10,541 bases of DNA from Clostridia bacterium DTU080 (GCA_001513395.1 LFTP01000068.1:1-10541); one strand, 5' to 3'. Positions 1 to 5,960 are shown, counted from the stretch's first letter. Program-made: numbers and translations. Notes: a model not told the origin generated them from the letters alone.

Positions 1-311
1 CAAATGAGCCCGTTGGTCACTGACTCAAAAGCATGAGGTTGATAGATCACCCCGCTGAGAGTGTTGGGAAAAGAAGGATGGCGAACGCGATTGAGAATCA
101 CCGCCGCCACACCGACTTGACCCGCAAAAGGCTCACCCTGCGCCTCAGCAGCCACGACCCGGGCCAAGAGATTAATGTCCCAGCCTGCCGAGCCCTGTGC
201 CTCAATCCGTGTCGACCGAATCGCCAACCAATCACCCATGAGTGTGGCGAACACGCCTACAAGCAGTGACAAAACCATGATTCGAAAGGCTCTGCGCCGT
301 GTAACACGCAC
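1..311 (-). CDS. SleB/CwlJ-type cell wall hydrolase (spore cortex-lytic family), 3' end outside the window
   Basis: The first 103 codons are visible; the gene continues past the left edge. Residues about 11-31 form one hydrophobic segment (a signal anchor or uncleaved signal). The hydrolase_2 (SleB catalytic) domain starts at about residue 45, with the signatures LLARVVAAEAQGEP, GQVGVAAVILNRV and GVIYQPHAFESV. The first Glu of AAEAQGE (residue 56) corresponds to the catalytic glutamate of SleB lytic transglycosylases, which cleave spore cortex peptidoglycan at muramic-delta-lactam during germination. I chose the GTG at 309-311 because GGGAG lies 9 bases upstream and an in-frame TGA is just before it; an ATG at 276-278 is the alternative. 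Classical SleB has a peptidoglycan-binding domain before the catalytic domain. There is no room for one here, so this is a SleB-like protein without it. It is divergent from the coat-like gene at 508. The family is sure; a role in germination is inferred. Confidence 0.9.
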   Translation of the reverse strand, partial: MRVTRRRAFRIMVLSLLVGVFATLMGDWLAIRSTRIEAQGSAGWDINLLARVVAAEAQGEPFAGQVGVAAVILNRVRHPSFPNTLSGVIYQPHAFESVTNGLI

Positions 312-402
312 TGTTTTTCACTCCCGGAACCGCATATAGATCCAGATCACTCAAGCTTATTCTGTCCGGAGTTTTCTCTCCTATACGAAACCAGGAACTG
401 CG

Positions 403-431
403 CACCAATCCGGCGGTACTTCCATACTATG
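403..431 (+). promoter_or_regulatory. Candidate sigma-K-like promoter for the cysteine-rich gene
   Basis: The match is CACC at 403-406, 16 bases, then CATACTATG at 423-431. The sigma-K pattern is mACm, N16, CATAnnnTA, so only the last base of the -10 differs. CATACTAT also resembles a sigma-E -10, but no sigma-E -35 is seen at the right distance. It lies about 80 bases before the chosen start of a coat-like gene, which fits late mother-cell expression. Short patterns like this occur by chance, so confidence is low. Confidence 0.3.
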
Positions 432-507
432 TAGCAGCTCGTGAGCAAACCGTGCCGTGAGGACTTCCCGCGGCAGAGGCTTTGCACGAAGGAGGGAAAG
501 GACCCTT

Positions 508-1149
508 ATGGCAAGGAGCAGTAGCTTCAATCTCAGTTACTGGCAACAGCCGCGTACCGAGAACTTGCCACCGATCGCCGGGGCCGAGGGCGAGGAATAC
601 CGTCCGGAGTGCATCATGGTGGAGAAAGTCTATGACGAGTGCACCGTATGCGAATGCCCGACGGTCCGCTTCACCGACCTGTGCCCTGAACCGGCAAACA
701 TCGTAGCCTGCGATGTCACGGACGTGCGTGTCGTATCACCGGGGATTCCCCGCGACGGCGAAGTGGAGTTCACACTGGAGTGGGTTCAGGAGATTCTCTA
801 CACCGATTCAGAAGGCAATGATCACACGGCCAGAAGGACGTTCAAGTTTCGCAAGCGGATTCGGCTGCGGGGCGCCCGCCAGGGTATGAAGCTGCAATTC
901 TTCCACCTTGTTCGGTGTCTCAACTGCCGAGTGCGCGAGATCGAGGAAATCCGGGGCATCGTAGAGTGTGAGGTTGGCATCTTCATGGTCATTAAAGTAA
1001 CATTCATGGTCCAGCTGGAGGTCGAAAGAGCGCGCTTTTGCCCGCAGCCACCGGAATGCACGCAGATCTCACCGATCGGTTGCCCCGAATGGGCTGATCT
1101 ATGTGAGCGCGGCGAATTCTGGCCGCCGTTTCCTCCCCAGCTCGACTAG
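508..1149 (+). CDS. Cysteine-rich protein, probable spore coat or SPOCS-like protein
   Basis: 213 residues, 13 of them cysteine: at 35, 45, 48, 50, 59 and 68, then at 137, 140 and 154, and last at 178, 184, 192 and 199. The N-terminal part contains CIMVEKVYDECTVCEC, a pattern I associate with uncharacterised clostridial spore-former proteins. Residues about 66-175 alternate beta-type segments (VTDVRVVSPG, VEFTLEWVQEILYTD, FKFRKRIRLRG, VIKVTFMVQLEVER), reminiscent of SPOCS/DUF3794 domains, which pack onto one another in spore coat assembly. No signal peptide or membrane segment is visible, which fits a mother-cell protein. The ATG at 508 follows AAGGAGG (489-495) and GGAAAGGA (494-502). The reading frame also opens at a GTG at 457, but that would add 17 Arg-rich residues without a ribosome binding site. 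The SPOCS relation and a coat role are inference from pattern, promoter and neighbours. The cysteines could equally serve metal binding or disulfide cross-linking. Confidence 0.75.
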   Translation: MARSSSFNLSYWQQPRTENLPPIAGAEGEEYRPECIMVEKVYDECTVCECPTVRFTDLCPEPANIVACDVTDVRVVSPGIPRDGEVEFTLEWVQEILYTDSEGNDHTARRTFKFRKRIRLRGARQGMKLQFFHLVRCLNCRVREIEEIRGIVECEVGIFMVIKVTFMVQLEVERARFCPQPPECTQISPIGCPEWADLCERGEFWPPFPPQLD

Positions 1150-1181
1150 ACCAGGCAGATACGACTAGACCAGGCAGATAC
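1143..1181 (+). repeat. 19-bp tandem duplication covering a stop codon
   Basis: The unit CGACTAGACCAGGCAGATA occurs twice without a mismatch, at 1143-1161 and 1162-1180; the next base (C1181) is also the first base of the unit. The first copy contains the last sense codon (GAC) and the TAG stop (1147-1149) of the cysteine-rich gene. The second copy lies in the 3' untranslated part, just before the terminator hairpin. It looks like a recent slippage duplication. Confidence 0.9.
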
Positions 1182-1183
1182 AA

Positions 1184-1218
1184 GAAGCAGGCCCCGCCTA
1201 TATGGCAGGGCCTGCTTC
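1184..1218. terminator. Strong hairpin between convergent genes, probable bidirectional terminator
   Basis: GAAGCAGGCCC (1184-1194) pairs perfectly with GGGCCTGCTTC (1208-1218). Past one C/A mismatch, GCC (1196-1198) pairs with GGC (1204-1206), leaving a TATAT loop. It sits in the 84-base gap between the ends of the cysteine-rich gene (1149) and the CAP gene (1234), so it can serve both. No T-run follows on either strand, so it is not a canonical intrinsic terminator; it may act with Rho or protect 3' ends. Confidence 0.65.
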
Positions 1219-1233
1219 CGCCAAGCACGTGTA

Positions 1234-1851
1234 TTAGCGAGGTTTCATAAACAACTGCGATTGGTACACCCGGTTACCTTTCTTGTACACCCCAACGCCG
1301 ATCTCCGTGTAGCCGGCCGACAGGATGTTGGCTCGATGGTCCGGGCTCTCCATATAGGCTTCATGAGCGACGGTCACGGATGAAGCCCGGGCGATGTTCT
1401 CACCCCACCACTTAAAGCGCAGTCCGGCCGCCTCCATCATTTCAGCAGGAGAGCCGTAGGTGGGTGATATATGACTGAAGTATCCGTTTTCCGCCATGTC
1501 TTTAGCCTTCAATCGGGCTAATCTGACCAAAGTTTCATTAACCTTAAGCTCATGAATCCCGCGGGCCTTACGCTCGGCGTTGACCTTGGCCACAGCCAGA
1601 CTCTCTTCGGCGGTTAAATCTCCGTTCTGCACGGGAGGCTTGACCGGATCGGGCTTCGGCTTGGGCTGTACGGGTTCAGGAGTCTGTACAGGGTCAAACC
1701 AACTCCAGTTCAAATTCCAGCTGGAGCCACTGCCGGAACCCGTGTCGAAGGTGCTGTAGCCAAAACTATATGATGCAGCTTCGCTAAGTGTGGCCGCTCC
1801 CATCAAGACGACAAGGGCCAATATCAGACATCCACTTCTTTTCGCGATCAA
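1234..1851 (-). CDS. Secreted CAP (SCP/PR-1-like) domain protein, YkwD-like
   Basis: 205 residues from a TTG start. Residues 1-26 are a signal peptide: a short basic head, the hydrophobic core CLILALVVLMGAATL and a likely signal peptidase I site after SEA. There is no lipobox near the core end (Cys8 is too early). Residues about 30-55 are rich in Gly, Ser, Trp and aromatics; residues 55-75 are a Pro/Lys linker (PVQPKPKPDPVKPP); residues about 80-205 are the CAP domain. CAP hallmarks seen are FSHISP (His127), GENIA (Glu151), SPDHRANIL (His172) and IGVGVY. Such proteins are common in spore formers, often linked to the cell wall or spore coat; their biochemical role is poorly defined. The frame opens upstream to 1941, but the extra residues lack signal-peptide character, while AGGAGG sits 8 bases before the TTG. 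The domain is certain. Location in the spore or cell wall is inferred from the signal peptide and neighbours. Confidence 0.92.
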   Translation of the reverse strand: MIAKRSGCLILALVVLMGAATLSEAASYSFGYSTFDTGSGSGSSWNLNWSWFDPVQTPEPVQPKPKPDPVKPPVQNGDLTAEESLAVAKVNAERKARGIHELKVNETLVRLARLKAKDMAENGYFSHISPTYGSPAEMMEAAGLRFKWWGENIARASSVTVAHEAYMESPDHRANILSAGYTEIGVGVYKKGNRVYQSQLFMKPR

Positions 1852-1859
1852 GACACGAA

Positions 1860-1866
1860 CCTCCTC
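1860..1866 (-). promoter_or_regulatory. Ribosome binding site that sets the TTG start of the CAP gene
   Basis: Read on the minus strand, GAGGAGG is followed by 8 bases and then TTG ATC GCG AAA. The spacing is optimal, and the resulting protein begins directly with a signal peptide. This favours the TTG at 1849-1851 over upstream starts in the same frame. Confidence 0.8.
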
Positions 1867-1978
1867 AGACGGCAAATATTGACTGACTTCACACCGTTTG
1901 AGGAGTTCTAGAGACCATCCAACCGACCCTTTAGGTGCCATTTTGGTAATAATTGCCCTCCGTCGCCAACTCGTGGTC

Positions 1979-2008
1979 GCATGTTAGGCCACAGGGCGAC
2001 ATAGATAT
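1979..2008 (+). promoter_or_regulatory. Candidate sigma-E-like promoter for the SPOCS-like gene
   Basis: GCATGTT (1979-1985), 14 bases, then CATAGATAT (2000-2008) partly matches the sigma-E pattern (a -35 like GAATATT, 13-14 bases, a -10 like CATACAAT). It lies about 40 bases before the chosen start, in the divergent gap next to the CAP gene. Several positions differ from consensus, so this is only a candidate. Confidence 0.25.
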
Positions 2009-2049
2009 CAAGAGGGGATATACATGACGTCGGGAGGAAGGTGCACACC

Positions 2050-3021
2050 ATGCAACAACCAACGCCGGGCTCGGGCTGGTGCGAACGTCTTGAGCTTGTG
2101 CTGGAAGGTGGCGGACAGTTGCCTGGTGCCATTCGAGTAGTGGATATCCGCGATCAAGTACTCAGCTGCGCCGCCGATCGCCAAGATGACAAAGCCCTGG
2201 TGCGCGGCCAGCTCCAGGTTTTCGTATATTACAACATCGCCGGCAACGAGCGAATACAAGGTCAGAGTGCCGAGATCCCCTGGCATTGCGAGGTGCCGAT
2301 TCCTCCCAATGTACAGGGCCCGATCGATGCACGCGTTGTGGACATCCGGCACGATCATGCCTATGATCCCGGTACCGAACGGCTGCGTCATACCATGCAT
2401 CTGACCTTTGAAGTCTGGAGCATCGACGCCCAACCCACCGACACTTCAGTCTCTCCAAGAACAGGCCACAGACCGGATGCAGATCAAGCGCCGGAGCCTG
2501 TCGAGGACTTCTCTCTTGAGCTCGAACCCAGCGATCTTTCGGACGATGACGACCCGCCGGACGACTCCTGTGATGAAGAAGACGATACGCCTCCGCCTGC
2601 CGATGATTCTGCTCCCGAACCCGAGAGTTCCTTCGAAGGCGAAGAGCCGTTGCCTCTTGATGAAGACGAACCGCGCCCCATAGACCTTGTGGTCACGGAC
2701 ACCGCTACCGCTGAGCGTCTGGATGAACTGGAAAGCCACATCCATCGGATTCGCAGCGAATTGAGCTCACTGCAGGAAGGACTGGAATGCTTGCGGGAAG
2801 AGCTGCGGAGCGTCAGGGAATCGATTCCCGTTTTTCAGGAAGTCGAAAAAGAAATTGGGGAAGGGCAACCGGCACAGTCACAAGTCGCTGAAGAAAAGGA
2901 AGGGCAAGAGGAGAAAAAGCCCGACAAAGAGGAATCCCGCGACGAAATGCCCCAGCCTTTACCCAAACGGGAAGCCGAGATCTTGATCTGGCGTCCATTC
3001 CCGAAAGAGAGTCCTCGATGA
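2050..3021 (+). CDS. SPOCS/DUF3794-like protein with acidic region and coiled coil, probable spore coat morphogenetic protein
   Basis: 323 residues. Residues about 15-125 read as a SPOCS/DUF3794-like domain: IRVVDIRDQV, then ALVRGQLQVFVYYN, AEIPWHCEVPIPPNVQG, IDARVVDIRHDHA and MHLTFEVWSI. In SipL and related proteins this domain drives coat assembly in the mother cell. Residues 148-212 are very acidic (DDDDPPDD, DEEDDT) and Pro-rich. Residues 218-258 have heptad-like Leu/Ile spacing (ERLDELESHIHRIRSELSSL) typical of a coiled coil. Residues 262-310 are Glu/Lys-rich, and the end is ILIWRPFPKE. There is no LysM, signal peptide or membrane segment. I chose the ATG at 2050-2052. The in-frame GTG at 2041 lies only 3 bases after GGGAGG, while the ATG lies 12 bases after it and 6 after AAGGTG, so neither spacing is ideal. 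Its last 63 bases overlap the 3' end of ylzJ on the other strand. The domain call is from pattern recognition; the coat role is inferred. Confidence 0.8.
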   Translation: MQQPTPGSGWCERLELVLEGGGQLPGAIRVVDIRDQVLSCAADRQDDKALVRGQLQVFVYYNIAGNERIQGQSAEIPWHCEVPIPPNVQGPIDARVVDIRHDHAYDPGTERLRHTMHLTFEVWSIDAQPTDTSVSPRTGHRPDADQAPEPVEDFSLELEPSDLSDDDDPPDDSCDEEDDTPPPADDSAPEPESSFEGEEPLPLDEDEPRPIDLVVTDTATAERLDELESHIHRIRSELSSLQEGLECLREELRSVRESIPVFQEVEKEIGEGQPAQSQVAEEKEGQEEKKPDKEESRDEMPQPLPKREAEILIWRPFPKESPR

Positions 3022-3273
3022 CATTGCCTCGTCTGCATGCAAGGTTGCATCCAGATCCTGGGCCGTGAGACTTACTACGCTTCCTGGCTGCCAACGCGGG
3101 TCGAGATAATCTTCCGGATCAGTGGAAAAGATCCTGTGCAACCGAGCATAAGGTGCTTCCATCGGCTCTACCTGCATGAGCAACCCCTCTCGGGAGATGG
3201 TTATCAATCTGCGTGGGGTGTGCAGATCATCAATGAGCCATTCATCCGGCACGATAGTGTAAAACAAACTCAT
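2959..3273 (-). CDS. ylzJ: YlzJ-like protein
   Basis: The N-terminal part (FYTIVPDEWLIDDL, then LITISREGLLMQVEPME and RLHRIFSTDPEDYLDPRWQPG) and the position 13 bases after tepA identify the YlzJ family, small proteins of unknown function conserved beside tepA in spore-forming Firmicutes. It has 104 residues; Bacillus YlzJ is about 70. The extra C-terminal part (about residues 70-104) is mostly polar, and its last 20 codons lie antisense to the end of the SPOCS-like gene. The ATG at 3271-3273 is only 2 bases from AGGAG (3276-3280). A TTG two codons later (3265-3267) has a spacing of 8 and would give MFYTIVP, closer to the usual family start; it may be the true start. The biochemical role is unknown. 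Confidence 0.8.
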   Translation of the reverse strand: MSLFYTIVPDEWLIDDLHTPRRLITISREGLLMQVEPMEAPYARLHRIFSTDPEDYLDPRWQPGSVVSLTAQDLDATLHADEAMSSRTLFREWTPDQDLGFPFG

Positions 3274-3286
3274 CGCTCCTTGGTTC

Positions 3287-4000
3287 TTAAGACCACGGAA
3301 AACCGGTCAGCGTCCGAGAAGAAACCCGCTCACGATCGGCGATCAGCTCTCTCAGCTTGCTCATCGCCTGCGACAGACCGCCCAGTTCATCGATCAGACC
3401 GACGTTCACCGCTTCTTGTCCGACCAGGACGGTTCCAACGTCTCTCATCAATTCGCCCGTGCGGAACATCAGCTCACGAAGGGTTTCTTCGCTCATCCGC
3501 GAGTTGCTAACGATAAAATTGATCACCCTGTCCTGCATCTTGCTCAAGTACTCATATGTCTGCGGCACACCGATGACCAGTCCGCTCAGTCTGATGGGAT
3601 GAATGGTGATAGTAGCCGACTCGGCCACAAATGAATAATCAGCGGCAACGGCAATAGGAGCCCCGATGGAATGCCCGCCGCCAAGGACCAGCGACACCGA
3701 AGGTTTGGACAGGGTTCTGACCATTTCAGCTATGGCCAGTCCCGCTTCAATGTCTCCTCCGACAGTGTTGAGGACCAACAATAGACCTTTAATCTTGGGG
3801 TTTTGTTCAATGGCCACCAGCTGCGGGATTATGTGTTCATACTTGGTTGTCTTGTTTTTCGGAGCAAGCAGTATGTGGCCTTCGATCTGTCCGATCACCG
3901 ACAGTAGGTGAATGCATGAGTCCATCTTGGGAGGAGGTTGCACCTGCCCAAGCTGCTGCAAAAGGTCCGGTGCGGGCTCAACTTTGGGCTCATCATGCAC
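3287..4000 (-). CDS. tepA: TepA/ClpP-like serine protease homologue (translocation-enhancing protein family)
   Basis: 237 residues from a GTG start. It belongs to the ClpP/crotonase fold branch known as TepA (YmfB) in Bacillus, where it has been linked to protein secretion and to sporulation/germination; the substrate is not settled. Visible features are IEGHILLAP, LLLVLNTVGGDIEAGLAIAEMV, the nucleophile region LGGGHSIGAPIAVAADYSF with Ser111, and the probable His of TITIHPIRLSG (His134). No signal peptide or membrane segment is seen; the N-terminal 25 residues are Pro/Glu/Gln-rich and probably flexible. AGAGG (4011-4015) lies 10 bases before the start. It is preceded by the terminator after RNase J, so it probably has its own promoter in 4001-4086 or depends on readthrough. 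ylzJ follows after 13 bases, as in Bacillus. Confidence 0.92.
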   Translation of the reverse strand: MHDEPKVEPAPDLLQQLGQVQPPPKMDSCIHLLSVIGQIEGHILLAPKNKTTKYEHIIPQLVAIEQNPKIKGLLLVLNTVGGDIEAGLAIAEMVRTLSKPSVSLVLGGGHSIGAPIAVAADYSFVAESATITIHPIRLSGLVIGVPQTYEYLSKMQDRVINFIVSNSRMSEETLRELMFRTGELMRDVGTVLVGQEAVNVGLIDELGGLSQAMSKLRELIADRERVSSRTLTGFPWS

Positions 4001-4086
4001 TGCGCTTCATCCTCTCAAGACTGTGCTTCCCCGCTTAGTATCCACGTCTGTTCGCCGATTCATGTCAGGACAACAAGATGCCGATC

Positions 4087-4115
4087 AAAAAAGGGGTGCG
4101 GCAAGCTGCCACCCC
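4087..4115 (-). terminator. Rho-independent terminator after RNase J
   Basis: On the minus strand GGGGT then GGCA, loop GCT, TGCC, a 2-base bulge and ACCCC form a stem (given on the plus strand: GGGGT 4093-4097, GGCA 4100-4103, TGCC 4107-4110, ACCCC 4111-4115), followed directly by six T residues (4092 to 4087). It starts 34 bases after the RNase J stop and precedes tepA, so it should separate or attenuate transcription between the two. Confidence 0.85.
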
Positions 4116-4148
4116 CTCTTTGCGCATCCATTCGGCTGTCGTCCGCCC

Positions 4149-5816
4149 CTAGGCCTCCATGACCACGGGCAGGATCATGGGTCTGCGCCGTGTGCGTTCC
4201 CAGAAGAAGCCGGACAAGGTATTGCGGACTTGGTTTTTCATTACATTCCATTCATCAAACGAAGGCTCACAGGATTCCAAAGCCACTTGTACACGCTGTT
4301 TAGCCTCTTCAAACAACCGCTCCGATTCTCGCACGTAGACGAATCCCCGTGACACGAACTCAGGACCCGCCAAAATCTCTCCCGTCTCCTTGTCGATGGT
4401 GACCACGACGACGAGAATACCGTCCTGAGCCAACTGTTGCCGATCGCGCAAGACGACGGCTCCCACATCCCCTACACCCAGCCCGTCGACCATGATCGAT
4501 CCGGCCTCAACCCTAGCCACCTTCTCGAATTTTGTGTCGGAAATCTCTATCATGTCACCGATCTCAGCGATCATGATATTCTCCGGTGGCAAGCCCACAT
4601 CTTCGGCCAGTCGGGCGTGCTGGACAAGCATCCGGTATTCACCGTGTATGGGGATGAAATAACGGGGCTTGATCAGATTAAGCATCAATTTGAGCTCTTC
4701 TTGACTGGCATGGCCGGACACATGAACGCCGGAGATGGCATGGTAGATGACCTCCGCACCCTGCCGGAAAAGCTGGTTGATCGTCCTGCCGATAAACCGC
4801 TCATTTCCCGGTATGGGCGAAGCACTGATGATCACGGTATCACCCGGAACAACCTCGATCTGCCTATGCTCGCCCATCGCTATGCGCGTCAAAGCCGCCA
4901 TCGGCTCTCCTTGGCTGCCTGTCGTAATGATGGTCAACTCCTCAGGCGGATAATCGTCCATCTCCTCCACACTGATCATTAGCCCATCGGGAACGTCCAG
5001 ATAGCCGAGCCGGGAAGCGACGCTGACATTGTTGACCATGCTGCGCCCGATCACGCAAACCTTGCGGTCGAAGCGTACGCTCGCGGCGATGACCTGCTGG
5101 ATGCGGTGCACATGCGATGCAAACGCCGCCACCAAGATTCTGCCTTGAGCACGTCTGAAAACGTCCATGAACGTCTCGCCAACGACTTTTTCAGACAGTG
5201 TGTAACCCGGGCGTTCAGCGTTGGTGCTATCCGACAAAAGACAAAGTACCCCGTTGGACCCCAACGTGGCCAAACGTTGTATGTCTATCACTCGGCCGTC
5301 GATCGGAGTGTGATCGAACTTGAAGTCCGTGGCATAGACAATCGTGCCCGCAGGGGTGTGCACCGCTATGGCCACGACATCAGCGACACTGTGATTGACA
5401 TGGACGAACTCCAGAGTTATTGAGCCCAACTCCAACGTTTGACCGGCCTGCACCTCATGTAGTGTACACTTACTGCTGAGTCCGTGCTCTTCGAGTCTGC
5501 CCTGCACCAGGCCCAATGTGAGCCTTGTCCCATAGACGGGTACATCAAGCTGTTGCAAGACGTAGGGCAAAGCCCCCACGTGATCTTCGTGGCCGTGGCT
5601 GAGGACAATCGCCCGCACCCGATCGGAGTTTTCAATCAAGTAGCTGATATCCGGAATGACGAGGTCTATCCCCAGCATGTCCTCTTCGGGGAACATACCT
5701 CCGCAATCCAAAACGACAAGATCATCACCGTATCCGACTACCCACATGTTCTTGCCTATCTCGCCAACTCCGCCTAGCGGAACGAGAATAAGGCTGTCTC
5801 CTTTTTTATCGCTCAC
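4149..5816 (-). CDS. rnj: Ribonuclease J (5'-3' exo/endoribonuclease)
   Basis: 555 residues from GTG, the same length as Bacillus RNase J1. It is a metallo-beta-lactamase/beta-CASP ribonuclease for mRNA turnover and RNA maturation in the cytoplasm. The zinc motif is HGHEDH (His74, His76, Asp78, His79), continued by His142 (VNHS) and Asp164 (YATDF). The beta-CASP part carries SDSTNAE, FASHVHRIQ, GRSM and TTGSQGEPMAAL, then SGHASQEE (His369) and PIHGEYRML (His391). The C-terminal domain, with SRGFVYVRES, is complete. The frame also opens at an ATG at 5846, but that start has no ribosome binding site; GAGGTG lies 11 bases before the GTG (5814-5816). Its position after dapA matches Bacillus rnjB, but only one copy is in view, so J1 versus J2 cannot be decided; all catalytic ligands are present, which favours an active enzyme. 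It is followed by an intrinsic terminator. Confidence 0.97.
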   Translation of the reverse strand: MSDKKGDSLILVPLGGVGEIGKNMWVVGYGDDLVVLDCGGMFPEEDMLGIDLVIPDISYLIENSDRVRAIVLSHGHEDHVGALPYVLQQLDVPVYGTRLTLGLVQGRLEEHGLSSKCTLHEVQAGQTLELGSITLEFVHVNHSVADVVAIAVHTPAGTIVYATDFKFDHTPIDGRVIDIQRLATLGSNGVLCLLSDSTNAERPGYTLSEKVVGETFMDVFRRAQGRILVAAFASHVHRIQQVIAASVRFDRKVCVIGRSMVNNVSVASRLGYLDVPDGLMISVEEMDDYPPEELTIITTGSQGEPMAALTRIAMGEHRQIEVVPGDTVIISASPIPGNERFIGRTINQLFRQGAEVIYHAISGVHVSGHASQEELKLMLNLIKPRYFIPIHGEYRMLVQHARLAEDVGLPPENIMIAEIGDMIEISDTKFEKVARVEAGSIMVDGLGVGDVGAVVLRDRQQLAQDGILVVVVTIDKETGEILAGPEFVSRGFVYVRESERLFEEAKQRVQVALESCEPSFDEWNVMKNQVRNTLSGFFWERTRRRPMILPVVMEA

Positions 5817-5877
5817 AAAAAAAACACCACCTCGTTTTATGCGCATTCGATCATACCCACGGCGGTCCGGTTGATCG

Positions 5878-5889
5878 ATCTACGTAGAT
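5878..5889. promoter_or_regulatory. 12-bp perfect palindrome upstream of RNase J, possible operator
   Basis: ATCTACGTAGAT is self-complementary over all 12 bases. It lies 61 bases before the RNase J start and downstream of the candidate promoter at 5961-5989. It could be a protein binding site; I do not recognise the regulator, and it could be chance. Confidence 0.25.
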
Positions 5890-5960
5890 ATGCCGACAGC
5901 TTCAGCACACCCCGTGGCCCGTAAACCGGCGCACGATGCTCACTGAAGCCGAGAAATCCC

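Noticed and set aside
33..269. A 78-codon plus-strand frame near the left edge
   Set aside because: It is antisense to the SleB-like catalytic domain, which is recognised by several motifs.
457..507. An upstream GTG start for the cysteine-rich gene
   Set aside because: It would add an Arg-rich extension without a ribosome binding site, while the ATG at 508 is preceded by AAGGAGG and GGAAAGGA.
1184..1218. The GC-rich hairpin as part of a CRISPR or mobile-element end
   Set aside because: It occurs once, lies between two convergent stops, and has no transposase or repeat array nearby; a terminator is the simpler reading.
2008..2433. A 141-codon minus-strand frame opposite the SPOCS-like domain
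   Set aside because: The plus strand gives the SPOCS-like pattern followed by a continuous acidic and coiled-coil protein; the antisense product shows no comparable organisation.
2512..2730. The acidic Asp/Glu/Pro stretch of the SPOCS-like protein as a DNA repeat or a frameshifted region
   Set aside because: The codons vary, there is no tandem DNA repeat, and the frame runs on into a regular coiled coil, so it is a genuine acidic linker.
3037..3510. A 157-codon plus-strand frame after the SPOCS-like gene
   Set aside because: It is antisense to ylzJ and tepA, both clearly recognised, and has no plausible domain.
3912..4352. A 146-codon plus-strand frame across the tepA/RNase J gap
   Set aside because: It runs antisense through the 5' end of tepA, the terminator and the 3' end of RNase J; its translation is low-complexity Ser/His/Pro/Arg and matches nothing.
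4437..4982. A 181-codon open frame on the plus strand opposite RNase J
   Set aside because: It lies fully inside the well-conserved RNase J gene in antisense and has no family-like motifs.
5817..5846. ATG at 5846 as the start of RNase J
   Set aside because: It has no Shine-Dalgarno, and the extension would contain the GAGGTG that serves the GTG at 5816; the GTG gives the family length and numbering.
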